Shown here: one piece after another, positions 48,116 to 56,494 of the stretch
How positions within the stretch are numbered: the first letter of the stretch is position 1
How the letters are laid out: the number at the start of each line of letters is the position of its first letter
Assembly: GCA_965242595.1 (NCBI GenBank)
Contig: OZ251464.1
Location: 1,302,001 to 1,366,000, forward strand
Direction of reading: 5' to 3'
From: SP197 sp965242595
GTDB taxonomy: Bacteria; Pseudomonadota; Alphaproteobacteria; SP197
Length of the DNA stretch: 64,000 nucleotides
Made by a program: the position numbers and the translations under genes
Notes under the pieces: generated by a model
What the model was told of the DNA's origin: nothing
Seen by the model: the letters and a program-made list of their open reading frames with translations, nothing else
The model's database searches: none

Positions 48116-50527
48116 TCAGCAGTCGCTGTCGCCGTCCTGGCAGGCGACGGCGCCGAAGCTGCCGATCAGCCCGCCCAAGGTCGCCTGCGCCCGCCCGTCG
48201 CTCTGCATGTACCACCAGCCGGCCGCTTCCAGGCTGTCGCGGGGACCGTAGAGGTTGCCGCGATATTGGGAGGGATGGGTCGAGCCCGGACCGATGTTGG
48301 CGTCGAAATCCCAGCTGTTCAGGTTGCCATTGGCGAGTCTGGGATGCTCCAGTTGGCCTCCGAAGCTGCCGTCGGCGGCGATGGCGCCCTCCATCATCTC
48401 AATCTCTCCGGAGGCGCGGCGATAGGGAATCCACACCCCGTCATGGCGCAGAAGCTCCAGGTTGGAGATCATGCCGGCGATGGTGTTGGCGCCGGTGGGG
48501 ATGCCGTCGGCGCTGCAGGCGCTGGCGCCGATGCAGGCATTGAGGGCGATGTCGCCGCGCAGCGGCGTCGCGCCGCTCAGCGTGATGTGGGTCGTGTCCA
48601 TGTCGTTGTTCAGCTCCCGGGCCATGGTGTGGCCCTTGAAGCTGGCGGCGATCGAGGTGGCGAGCTCCGTCGTCCTCATCCCGTCCGCGTTCATGAAGGC
48701 GTCGTAGCCGGCGGCGAAGGCCTGGGGGCGGGAGAAGGAGGGCGTGGCCTTCACGTTGTCGAACACCATGAACAGCCCATAGGCCGCATATTGCAGATAG
48801 CGGTGGCGGTCGTCGCCAGCATCCTCCGCATCCGCGCCCCGGTCCAGGCCGCCATAATGGGACAGCCAGAGCTGGTAGGTTGCGAGCTCCTGCGGGCGCC
48901 CGTCGGCGTTGGCGTCGTCCTCCTGCATCCGGTTGGGCAGGCGCTGGGTCAGCTGGGCCGCGGTCAGCGGCACCCGCGCCTTCCAGTAATAAGCCGGCTC
49001 GCCATGGGGCGATTGCGACGGCGCGCCGAAGGCGATGGTGAGGTCGTCGTGGTTCCAGTCGCCGCACAGCGAGAGGTCCTCTTGCCAGCAGCCGACGCTG
49101 GCCGGGTTGTCCTCGGCATAGCCCACCAGCAGGGCCGCTTGCGCCGCATCCAGATTGCCGCTGGGTTCGCTCAGGCCCAGATCGGCGGCGTGGGCCACGG
49201 TCATGGCGGCGCCGTCGGCGGCGCTGGCGTCGCCCTGCTTCCTGTCGGCGCCGAACCGGGACGGGTTGTCCAGCGCATAGCCTACCAGGGTGGTGGCCTG
49301 GGCGGCGCTCAGACTGCCGCTGGCCGCCGCCAGCCCCAGATCGGTGGCATGGGCGGCGTTCATGGTGGCGCCTGCGGTCGCTCCGGCATCGCCCCGCTTG
49401 CCGTCCGGCCCGGTGCTGGCCCAATCGTCCTGGTTGGCGCCGATGTCGAAGCGCCGCTGGTTGTCGTAATAGATCACCCCGGCGCCGCCGAACTTCACCG
49501 TGACCCCGGCATCCGAGAGCTGGAGCGAGCTCGTCACCACGCCGTCGGTGTTGGAATAGCTGTCGGGCGTGCCGTCGTCGCCCTGGATGCGCATGCGATG
49601 GCGTCCCGCCGCCCGCAGGGTCACGGCGCGCAGCGGCAGCTCGTCGCTCGCGCTCAGGCCGCCGGCGGCGGCGCCGATCCTTTTGCCTGCCGCCCAGGCG
49701 ACGCCGTCGCTTGCGATCTCCAGCTTCTCCCAGCCTTCCTCGCCGCTGTCGGCGCGCGGCGTGCGCGTGATCTCCACCTCGCCCCGGGGCACGAATCTGG
49801 CCTCGCGCGGCAGCAGCGCGGCGGCCAGAGAGACGCGCGGGTCGTAGGTATCGGCCCTTTGCCTCTGCGCCTCCCGTTCGGCCCGGGCGGCGTTGCGCTC
49901 GGCGGCGCGGGCGGCCAGCTCTTCGCGCAGCAGGGGCACCAGGGAGACCTGGGCGGTGGTCAGGGTGGCCTGGGCCTGGGCCAGCAGATTGCGCAGGGCC
50001 GCCGACGGGTTCGCCTCCAGCGCCTCGCCCAGCCTGGCCTGGGCGTCGTCCAGGGCGGCCTGGGCGCGGTCCAGGGAGGGGTGCATGGTGGCCAGCTGGA
50101 GCGGGCCGGCGGAGGCGGTATCGCCCATCGCCTGGAGCGCCTCGGCGGTGCGGGCCAGGGCGGTATCCACCGCCGCCAGGGCCGCATCGGCGGCCGTGCG
50201 GGCGGCGCCGGGGGGCTGTATCGTATCCGTCAGCATCTCGCGCGCCACCTTCAGGTCTTCCCGTGCGGCCATCACGGCGTCGCGGGCCTGTTCGCGCTGC
50301 TGGGCGGTGGTGCCCGGGGTCAGGGCGGCCTGGGCTGCGGCCAGGGAGGCGCGCAGCTCGTCCAGGGCCATCTCGGCCGCATCGGCGCGTTCCTCGGCGG
50401 CGGCGACAGCGGCGGGATCGGCGCCGCCGGTGCCGGTGGTGGTGATGGTCCGGTATTTGGTGTCGCTACAAGCGGCGAGCACCAGCGCGGCGCCCAGGGC
50501 GCAGCACAGCGGCAGCGGATGTCGCAT
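48116..50527 (-). CDS. Coiled-coil plus TbpB-like surface lipoprotein 1
   Basis: An 803-residue lipoprotein: lipobox LVLAAC with Cys20 and Ser at +2, favouring the outer membrane. Residues 40-220 are an Ala-rich coiled coil nearly identical to those of the two paralogues. Residues 390-490 hold two copies of a 50-residue repeat (GLAAASGSLSAAQATTLVGY and GLSEPSGNLDAAQAALLVGY). The C-terminal 350 residues have features of transferrin-binding-protein-like barrels: YLQYAAYGLFMVF, EGAIAADGSFGGQL, YRGNLYGPRDSLEAAGWWY and a final GLIGSFGAVAC. Paired cysteines suggest disulfides. Ligand unknown. Ribosome site GAGAGAGGCTG. Confidence 0.7.
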   Translation of the reverse strand: MRHPLPLCCALGAALVLAACSDTKYRTITTTGTGGADPAAVAAAEERADAAEMALDELRASLAAAQAALTPGTTAQQREQARDAVMAAREDLKVAREMLTDTIQPPGAARTAADAALAAVDTALARTAEALQAMGDTASAGPLQLATMHPSLDRAQAALDDAQARLGEALEANPSAALRNLLAQAQATLTTAQVSLVPLLREELAARAAERNAARAEREAQRQRADTYDPRVSLAAALLPREARFVPRGEVEITRTPRADSGEEGWEKLEIASDGVAWAAGKRIGAAAGGLSASDELPLRAVTLRAAGRHRMRIQGDDGTPDSYSNTDGVVTSSLQLSDAGVTVKFGGAGVIYYDNQRRFDIGANQDDWASTGPDGKRGDAGATAGATMNAAHATDLGLAAASGSLSAAQATTLVGYALDNPSRFGADRKQGDASAADGAAMTVAHAADLGLSEPSGNLDAAQAALLVGYAEDNPASVGCWQEDLSLCGDWNHDDLTIAFGAPSQSPHGEPAYYWKARVPLTAAQLTQRLPNRMQEDDANADGRPQELATYQLWLSHYGGLDRGADAEDAGDDRHRYLQYAAYGLFMVFDNVKATPSFSRPQAFAAGYDAFMNADGMRTTELATSIAASFKGHTMARELNNDMDTTHITLSGATPLRGDIALNACIGASACSADGIPTGANTIAGMISNLELLRHDGVWIPYRRASGEIEMMEGAIAADGSFGGQLEHPRLANGNLNSWDFDANIGPGSTHPSQYRGNLYGPRDSLEAAGWWYMQSDGRAQATLGGLIGSFGAVACQDGDSDC

Positions 50528-50555
50528 GGTTCAGCCTCTCTCGGGAATTTTCGCG

Positions 50556-50579
50556 CTGTCGGCGCTCGCGCGCCGACAG
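50556..50579 (-). promoter_or_regulatory. Perfect leader hairpin before lipoprotein gene 1
   Basis: CTGTCGGCGC and GCGCCGACAG form a 10-base perfect stem with a 4-base loop, ending about 28 bases before the start codon. Further upstream in the leader is an 11-base stem (CCCGCAGGCGC/GCGCCTGCGGG). Gene 3 keeps a weaker version of the first hairpin. Confidence 0.5.
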
Positions 50580-50740
50580 GCATGGGGAATGGGGCCTTGC
50601 CCGCAGGCGCGCGCGGGCGCCTGCGGGCGAGGCAGGCGAGGCTTCTGGGGCCTCGTTCATGGGGATGGGGGTGGCGCCGGAGCCAGCGCCGGGCGCGGGC
50701 GGTCTAGGAGGACAGGCCCGTCCTGTTCGTCCTGCTGCGC

Positions 50741-50758
50741 GGGGGGGGGGGGGGGGGG
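50741..50758. repeat. Poly-G tract (18 G) in leader of lipoprotein gene 1
   Basis: Eighteen consecutive G on the plus strand (C in the transcript), 213 bases upstream of the lipoprotein start and about 50 bases downstream of its predicted -10. The flanks GCAGCAGGACG and AATTTA are shared with the tract before gene 3. Tracts this long change length by slipped-strand mispairing. Confidence 0.9.
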
Positions 50759-50807
50759 TAAATTCATCAACACGGGTCGCGCTCGTCCGCAGCCGGAAAG
50801 CGCGCCT

Positions 50808-50834
50808 TCTATACCGCCCCGCCGCCCCGCGCAA
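50808..50834 (-). promoter_or_regulatory. Conserved promoter of lipoprotein gene 1
   Basis: TTGCGC (50829-50834), 15 bases, TATAGA (50808-50813), followed by AGGCGCGCTTTCCG. The same arrangement occurs before genes 2 and 3, in a conserved block of about 40 bases. Confidence 0.55.
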
Positions 50835-50923
50835 CCCCCGGCGGAGGCTTTATTCGCTGTGCGCGGGACCGGCGCGGCTGGCCGCGAAATTGCCAGCGCC
50901 CCGTCCAGCTGTCGGCAAAGACA

Positions 50924-50955
50924 ACCCCGCCGCGCTGGCGAAGGCGCGGCGGGGT
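50924..50955 (-). terminator. Conserved GC-rich terminator hairpin of lipoprotein gene 2
   Basis: ACCCCGCCGCGC (50924-50935) pairs with GCGCGGCGGGGT (50944-50955) over 8 bases, followed on the minus strand by TGTCTTTG. It starts about 36 bases after the gene 2 stop. Confidence 0.72.
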
Positions 50956-50991
50956 GTCGGTGGCGGGGCGTCGCCGCCCCGGCAGGATGGG

Positions 50992-53367
50992 TCAGCAGTC
51001 GGTGTCGCTGTCCGAACAGGCGATGACGCCGAAGCTGCCGATCATGCCCATGATGCCGTTGTCGTCCCGCTCCGAGTTGGTGGTGGGGAGCCACCAGGTG
51101 CCGGCGGCCTCCAGGGCCTCGACCGGGCCGTAGAAGACGCCCTCGAACCCGCCATGGAGCCAGTAGCTGGACATGGTCCGGTCGCCGGGGCCGCTAACCT
51201 GCTCGCGGATGGTGTAGCCATGGGTGTCCGGGCCGTCCGCCCGGGTGCCGCCGCCTGCGGGCAGCTGGCTGTCGGATCTCATGGTATCCGGGTGCAGCGT
51301 GCCATCGAAGGCGCCGTCGGCCGCGATCTCGCCCCTCAGCAGGATGTCGCCGGCGAAGGCGTTGTGGCCCTGCTTGTGGATGATGTTGCCGCTGCCCCAG
51401 GCGCCGCCGGGCAGCGTGATTTCCAGATCGTGGATGGCGCCGGTGAGCGCGTTGGCGTCCGCGGGCTTCGCCGCGCCTTCCGGCGCGATGAAATCCGTCT
51501 CCTGGCAGCCGCTGCCGCCGATGCAGGCATGGAGGGTGACATGGCCGCGCATCCTGTGCAGGGCGTCGATCTGGCCGCTGCCGGGGGTGGTGGCCAGCCA
51601 GGCCATGGTGCGCCCGTTCAGGGTGGCGGCGATGGAGTCCGCGGTCGCCGCCGGCAGCGGGTTGTGCTGGCCGAAGGCGTCGAAGCCGTAATGGAAGGTC
51701 TGCATGCGCCCGGGCCGGGCGGAGGTGGTCTGATAGTCGACGAACTGGAACAGGCCGTAGGCGGCATAGCGCAGATAGCGATCCCCCTGGCCCATGCCGG
51801 CATGGTTGGAAAGCACCATCTCGTAGCGGCCGATGGTGGCGTCGGGAGCGGCCCGCTCCGACTCGTCCAGGCTGGCCGTGGTGCCGGTGGCAAGGGTCAG
51901 CCTGGCGTCGGGGACATCGACGGTCCAGTAAAAGTTCGGCTCGCCCCGGGGATCGCGGGAGGGGGCGCCGAAGGACACGGTGAGATCCCGGGTGCCGGCC
52001 TCGTCGCAGCCCTGGTCCATGTCCGGCCCGCAAGTGTAAGTGCCCTTGGCGGTGAGCGCCTCCAGATCGCCATAGATGAGGCTGCCCTCGCTGCCTTCCG
52101 GGGCGCCTTCGGGCCTCTGGTCCGGCGGCAGGGCGCCGAACTTCATGGTGAGGCCGCCCTGCTGGCGATACTGGAAGGAGGAGATCGCATGACCCCTCAA
52201 ATTGCCGCGCAGGCCTGTCCTGCCTGCCGGCAGCGGGATCCTGGGGATGTCGTTGGGAGCGACACCCACCGGGTCGAGGGTGGAGGGGCCGTAGGAGCCC
52301 TGGCGGGGCAGCTGGAATTCCCGGTGGTCGTAGCCGATGCCGCGGAACACCTCGCCGCGCCCGGGGAACTCGTTCATGGCCAGGGCGCCCTGGTTGCCGG
52401 GGATCACCATGGCGCCGCCGGCTTCATAGGGAACCGCATCGCGGGCGATTTCCAGCCGGTCGGGGTTCGGGTCGCCATAGTCCTCGATGGTGTAGCGGGT
52501 GCGGACGCCCCATGACGGAGAGGTGGCATCGAAGGCCGGGCAGGGGGCGCGTCCGCAGGTGGAGGAGGTCGTCAACTCGGCCGCCAGGGCCGACCATTCC
52601 ACGCCCTGGCGGCGCGGGGTGAGGGTGACGGCGGCATCGTCGGCCGGCGTCACGCGCGAGGCCTCGCGCCCGTCGATGGCCAGATCCTTGCCGAAGGCCA
52701 TCGTCAGACGGTCCACCCGGGCCAGGGCGTCGGCCAGCTCTTCGCGCAGCAGCGGCACCAGGGAGACCTGGGCGGTGGTCAGGGTGGCCTGGGCCTGGGC
52801 CAGCAGGTTGCGCAGGGCGCCCGAAGGGTTCGCCTCCAGCGCCTCGCCCAGCCGGACCTGGGCGGTGTCCAGGGCCGCCTGGGCGGTGTCCAGAGAGGGG
52901 TGCATGGTGGCCAGCTGAAGCGGGCCGGCGGAGGCGGTATCGCCCATCGCCTCCAGCGCCGCCCCCAGGGCGGCGTCCACCGCCCCCAGGGCGGTATTCA
53001 CCGCCGCCAGGGCCGCGTTGGCGGCGTCGCGGGCGTCGCTGGCGGGCTGTTCCGCCAGCATCTTTTGCACCTCCGCCAGATCTGCCCGTGCGGCCATCAC
53101 GGCGTCGCGGGCCTGTTCGCGCTGCTGGGCGGTGGTGCCCGGGGTCAGCGCGGCCTGGGCTGCGGCCAGGGAGGCGCGCAGCTCGTCCAGGGCCATCTCG
53201 GCCGCATCGGCCCGGTCTGCGGCCGCTTTGGCGCGCGCCTCGGCGGCGGCGACCGCGGCCGGATCGGCGCCGCCATCGAGGGTTCGGTATTTGGTGTCGC
53301 CGGAACAGGCGGCGAGCATCAGCGTCACGCCCAGGGCGCAACACAGCGGCAGCATGTGTCGTCGCAT
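50992..53367 (-). CDS. Coiled-coil plus TbpB-like surface lipoprotein 2
   Basis: A 791-residue paralogue: lipobox LMLAAC with Cys21 and Ser at +2. The coiled coil (about 35-235) starts GADPAAVAAAEARAKAAADR and then matches genes 1 and 3. The remaining 550 residues have diverged: two cysteine pairs (TCGRAPC, CGPDMDQGC) and a CIGGSGC motif, then YLRYAAYGLFQFVDYQ, RGEIAADGAFDGTLH and FEGVFYGPVEALEAAGTWW, with a final MIGSFGVIACSDSDTDC. The C-terminal strand pattern is TbpB-like. No 50-residue repeat is seen. The leader differs from those of genes 1 and 3 and carries a second promoter-like element (53512-53538). Confidence 0.7.
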   Translation of the reverse strand: MRRHMLPLCCALGVTLMLAACSGDTKYRTLDGGADPAAVAAAEARAKAAADRADAAEMALDELRASLAAAQAALTPGTTAQQREQARDAVMAARADLAEVQKMLAEQPASDARDAANAALAAVNTALGAVDAALGAALEAMGDTASAGPLQLATMHPSLDTAQAALDTAQVRLGEALEANPSGALRNLLAQAQATLTTAQVSLVPLLREELADALARVDRLTMAFGKDLAIDGREASRVTPADDAAVTLTPRRQGVEWSALAAELTTSSTCGRAPCPAFDATSPSWGVRTRYTIEDYGDPNPDRLEIARDAVPYEAGGAMVIPGNQGALAMNEFPGRGEVFRGIGYDHREFQLPRQGSYGPSTLDPVGVAPNDIPRIPLPAGRTGLRGNLRGHAISSFQYRQQGGLTMKFGALPPDQRPEGAPEGSEGSLIYGDLEALTAKGTYTCGPDMDQGCDEAGTRDLTVSFGAPSRDPRGEPNFYWTVDVPDARLTLATGTTASLDESERAAPDATIGRYEMVLSNHAGMGQGDRYLRYAAYGLFQFVDYQTTSARPGRMQTFHYGFDAFGQHNPLPAATADSIAATLNGRTMAWLATTPGSGQIDALHRMRGHVTLHACIGGSGCQETDFIAPEGAAKPADANALTGAIHDLEITLPGGAWGSGNIIHKQGHNAFAGDILLRGEIAADGAFDGTLHPDTMRSDSQLPAGGGTRADGPDTHGYTIREQVSGPGDRTMSSYWLHGGFEGVFYGPVEALEAAGTWWLPTTNSERDDNGIMGMIGSFGVIACSDSDTDC

Positions 53368-53511
53368 CGGTTCAGCCTCTCTTCAGTCTGGTGTACTCAC
53401 GAGCAAGGCTCGCGCAAGCGCCCAGCCGGTGGGGCGCCTTGGGATTCGCTCATGCGGGGAGTGAAGTCTTGAAGGGACACCTTCGCCCACAGCCAGTCGA
53501 TTGGCGCGCCC

Positions 53512-53538
53512 TCTATCATGCCTTGCCGGGCCGCGCAA
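53512..53538 (-). promoter_or_regulatory. Second promoter-like element of lipoprotein gene 2
   Basis: TTGCGC (53533-53538), 15 bases, GATAGA (53512-53517), followed by GGGCGCGCC. Same layout as the three upstream promoters but located between the poly-G tract and the gene, so it would not be affected by tract length. Confidence 0.45.
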
Positions 53539-53606
53539 CCCTCGGCGGCAGCCGGTGGCAGCCTATGCGCCGCGCAGGGCGCGGGGGGACAAATCCGTCC
53601 CGCTGC

Positions 53607-53627
53607 GGGGGGGGGGGGGGGGGGGGG
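53607..53627. repeat. Poly-G tract (21 G) in leader of lipoprotein gene 2
   Basis: Twenty-one consecutive G on the plus strand, 239 bases upstream of the start codon and about 60 downstream of the distal -10. Flanks CGCTGC and TAAAATTCG match those of the other tracts. Confidence 0.9.
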
Positions 53628-53686
53628 TAAAATTCGCCGACACGTGCTTCACGCGCTTCACTCGTCCGCAGTCGGAAAGCGCGCCT

Positions 53687-53713
53687 TCTATACCGTCCGG
53701 GCGGGGCGCGCAA
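53687..53713 (-). promoter_or_regulatory. Conserved promoter of lipoprotein gene 2
   Basis: TTGCGC (53708-53713), 15 bases, TATAGA (53687-53692), then AGGCGCGCTTTCCGACTGCG as in gene 3. Confidence 0.55.
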
Positions 53714-53795
53714 GCTCCGGTGGCAATTTATCCCGCCTATCCCCCGGTGGCCGGAGCGCGGATATCCGGGCGTCGGGGCTGCGGGCGGATCGACA

Positions 53796-53830
53796 ACCCC
53801 GCCGCGCTGCTGCCGAGAGCGCGGCGGGGT
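53796..53830 (-). terminator. Conserved GC-rich terminator hairpin of lipoprotein gene 3
   Basis: ACCCCGCCGCGCT (53796-53808) pairs with AGCGCGGCGGGGT (53818-53830) over 9 bases; both stem and loop match the gene 1 copy. It starts about 95 bases after the gene 3 stop. Confidence 0.7.
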
Positions 53831-53925
53831 GTCCGTGTCCACCGGGGCGGCGCCCCGGCGCAACGACGAGGCGCGGCGACAAGCCGGTAGCGGCCTGCTC
53901 AGGTCCGCGTTCCGGGAGGCGCCGC

Positions 53926-56187
53926 CTATTCGCAGCCCTCGCTGCACACCGCGCCGAAGCTGCCGAAGATGCCCGAATATCTGAAATCCGGGCGCCCGGG
54001 GTAGTCGCGGGCGGCCTCGCCGGTCAGGGGGTTGGAGGAGGGTGGGGTATAGCCGCGCCCGGTCAGATAAAACCAGCCCGCGGTCTCGAGGTCGGGGCCG
54101 GCGCTGTTGCCGTAGAAGTTGCCGCCGAAGGCGCCGTTGTCCCAGAGATGGCTGGCCGCGCCATGCACGGTGGTATCGCCCGTATAGCTGCCGTCGGCGG
54201 CGATGGCGCCGTTGGTCAGCCGGACGCTGTCGGTCAGCGGCGCATAGGGGCCCCATGCCCTGCCGGACGGGGTCTCGAAATTGGCGATTTCGCCGGTGAT
54301 GGTGTTGGCGCCGCCGATGACCGCCTCGAGGGTGATATCGCCGCGCACACGGATCAGGCGCTCCACCTGGGATCTGTCGCTATGGGGTTCCATGACCATG
54401 GCGGCGCTTCTGCCGGTGAAGGTGGCCATGATCGGGGTGGCGAGATCGCTCACCTTCATGCCGGGGGCGTCGGCGAAGGCGTCGTAGCCGAAATGGAACC
54501 CCTGCATGCGGGCCGGCCTGATGTTGGAGGTGAGATAATCGGTGAATGTGAACAGGCCGTAGGCGGCGTATTGGAGATAGTGGTGCGAGTCGTCGCTTTC
54601 CGCGTCGGTGGCGCCGCTGTCCAGGCCGGCATAGTGCGAGAGCCACAGCCGGTATTCGCCCCGGTATTCCCCGGCCCCGCGCCCGGGGTCGGCGAAATGC
54701 CCCACCTTGGACGTGGCCCAGCGGTGCATGGCGTCGCCGACCTCGGGCCTGGGCTGGCCCTCGGAGGACGGGATCTTGGAGGTCCAGTGATAACCGGCCT
54801 CGCCGTCCGGATCCGGGGAGGGCGTTCCGAAAGCGATGGTGAGATCGCGCATGTTGCCGTCCCAGCAGGGGAAGGTGACGCCGGAGCAGTTGTCTTCCGC
54901 CCATCCGGTCAGCATGTCGGCCTGGGCCTGGGTCAGCATGTCGCCTTCCGTGGGCGGCGTCTCGCCGGCCCTGCGGAACATGGCGATGTGGAAGGCGGTG
55001 GCGGCGGTGGCCGTGGTTGCGCCGCCATCGCCCGGGATTCCGTCCGGGCCGTCGCCCTCGGTTCCGCGGATGTCCCATTGGAACTCGTTGAAGACGATGC
55101 CCGATCCCCCGGCCTTGAGGACCAGCCCCCCGTCCTGCGACAGCTGGATCGAGCTGACCACCGCATTCTTGGTGTGGTCGGCGGCGTTGCCCAGGGTGTT
55201 GAGGGGGCCCTGGACGATGGGGAAGCGTCCGGCATTGTCGGCCTCGGCCCCGGGGGGCTTCCCGCGCTGGCTACCCTGGCGGATGTCGCCCCGGAAGGTA
55301 ATCGCCCGCATGGGGAATTCCTCGTCGCCGGCGCGGGCGGTCAGCGTCGTGCCGGCGGCATAGGGGATGGCGTCGGTGGCGATCTCCAGGGCGTCCGGGT
55401 TCGCGATCCAGGCGTCGCCGTCGGCGTTGGGGATGGCGCGGGCGGTGCGGGTGACCGTGATGGTCGCCTCCAGGGTTCTGGGGGCGATGTTCCCGAACAG
55501 CGGCGGCGAGACATGCTCGTCCCGCAGGGCGTCTCTCTCGCCCCGGGCGGCGTCGCGCTCGGCGGCGCGGGCGGCCAGCTCTTCGCGCAGCAGCGGCACC
55601 AGGGAGACCTGGGCGGTGGTCAGGGTGGCCTGGGCCTGGGCCAGCAGGTTGCGCAGGGCGCCCGACGGGTTCGCCTCCAGCGCCTCGCCCAGCCGGACCT
55701 GGGCGGCGTCCAGGGCCGCCTGGGCGGTGTCCAGAGAGGGGTGCATGGTGGCCAGCTGAAGCGGGCCGGCGGAGGCGGTATCGCCCATCGCCTGGAGCGC
55801 CTCGGCGGTGCGGGCCAGGGCGGTATCCACCGCCGCCAGGGCGGCATCGGCCGCGCTGCGGGCGGTGCCGGGGGGCTGTATCGTATCCGTCAGCATCTCG
55901 CGCACCACCTTCAGGTCTTCCCGTGCGGCCATCACGGCGTCGCGGGCCTGTTCGCGCTGCTGGGCGGTGGTGCCCGGGGTCAGCGCGGCCTGGGCTGCGG
56001 CCAGGGAGGCGCGCAGCTCGTCCAGGGCCATCTCGGCCGCATCGGCGCGTTCCTGGGCGGCGGCGACGGCGGCGGGATCGGCGCCGCCGGTGACGGTGGT
56101 GGTGATGGTCCGGTATTTGGTGTCGCTACAAGCGGCGAGCATCAGCGCAGCGCCCAGGGCGCAGCACAGCGGCAGCGGATGTCGCAT
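53926..56187 (-). CDS. Coiled-coil plus TbpB-like surface lipoprotein 3
   Basis: A 753-residue paralogue with lipobox LMLAAC (Cys20, Ser at +2). The first 215 residues are over 90 percent identical to gene 1 by eye (GADPAAVAAAQERADAAEMA onward). The middle contains one unit related to the 50-residue repeat of gene 1 (GPDGIPGDGGATT to GWAEDN). The C-terminal half is TbpB-like: YLQYAAYGLFTFTDYL, NGAIAADGSYTGDT, FGGNFYGNSAGPDLETAGWF and a final GIFGSFGAVC, with few cysteines. It is the most upstream of the three tandem genes and follows ybbP on the same strand. Confidence 0.7.
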   Translation of the reverse strand: MRHPLPLCCALGAALMLAACSDTKYRTITTTVTGGADPAAVAAAQERADAAEMALDELRASLAAAQAALTPGTTAQQREQARDAVMAAREDLKVVREMLTDTIQPPGTARSAADAALAAVDTALARTAEALQAMGDTASAGPLQLATMHPSLDTAQAALDAAQVRLGEALEANPSGALRNLLAQAQATLTTAQVSLVPLLREELAARAAERDAARGERDALRDEHVSPPLFGNIAPRTLEATITVTRTARAIPNADGDAWIANPDALEIATDAIPYAAGTTLTARAGDEEFPMRAITFRGDIRQGSQRGKPPGAEADNAGRFPIVQGPLNTLGNAADHTKNAVVSSIQLSQDGGLVLKAGGSGIVFNEFQWDIRGTEGDGPDGIPGDGGATTATAATAFHIAMFRRAGETPPTEGDMLTQAQADMLTGWAEDNCSGVTFPCWDGNMRDLTIAFGTPSPDPDGEAGYHWTSKIPSSEGQPRPEVGDAMHRWATSKVGHFADPGRGAGEYRGEYRLWLSHYAGLDSGATDAESDDSHHYLQYAAYGLFTFTDYLTSNIRPARMQGFHFGYDAFADAPGMKVSDLATPIMATFTGRSAAMVMEPHSDRSQVERLIRVRGDITLEAVIGGANTITGEIANFETPSGRAWGPYAPLTDSVRLTNGAIAADGSYTGDTTVHGAASHLWDNGAFGGNFYGNSAGPDLETAGWFYLTGRGYTPPSSNPLTGEAARDYPGRPDFRYSGIFGSFGAVCSEGCE

Positions 56188-56373
56188 GGTTCAGCCTCTC
56201 TCGGGAATTTTCGCGCCATCGGCGCCCGCGCGCCGACAGGCATGGGGAATGGCGCCCGCCCGCAGGCGCGCGGGCGAGGCAGGCGAGGCTTCTGGAGCCT
56301 CGTTCATGGCGATGGTGGCGCCGAAGCGGGCGCCGGGCGCGGGCGGCCTAGGAGGACAAGCCCGTCCTGCTGC

Positions 56374-56395
56374 GGGGGGGGGGGGGGGGGGGGGG
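56374..56395. repeat. Poly-G tract (22 G) in leader of lipoprotein gene 3
   Basis: Twenty-two consecutive G on the plus strand, 186 bases upstream of the start codon and about 60 downstream of the predicted -10; flanks CTGC and TAAATT. Longest of the three tracts. Confidence 0.9.
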
Positions 56396-56454
56396 TAAAT
56401 TGTACTGACGCGCGCTTCATGCGATTCACTTGCCCGCAGTCGGAAAGCGCGCCT

Positions 56455-56481
56455 TCTATCCTGGCCGGGCCGGGCGCGCAA
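56455..56481 (-). promoter_or_regulatory. Conserved promoter of lipoprotein gene 3
   Basis: TTGCGC (56476-56481), 15 bases, GATAGA (56455-56460), then AGGCGCGCTTTCCGACTGCG. It lies 14 bases after the ybbP stop. Confidence 0.55.
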
Positions 56482-56494
56482 GCCCCGGCGAGGG

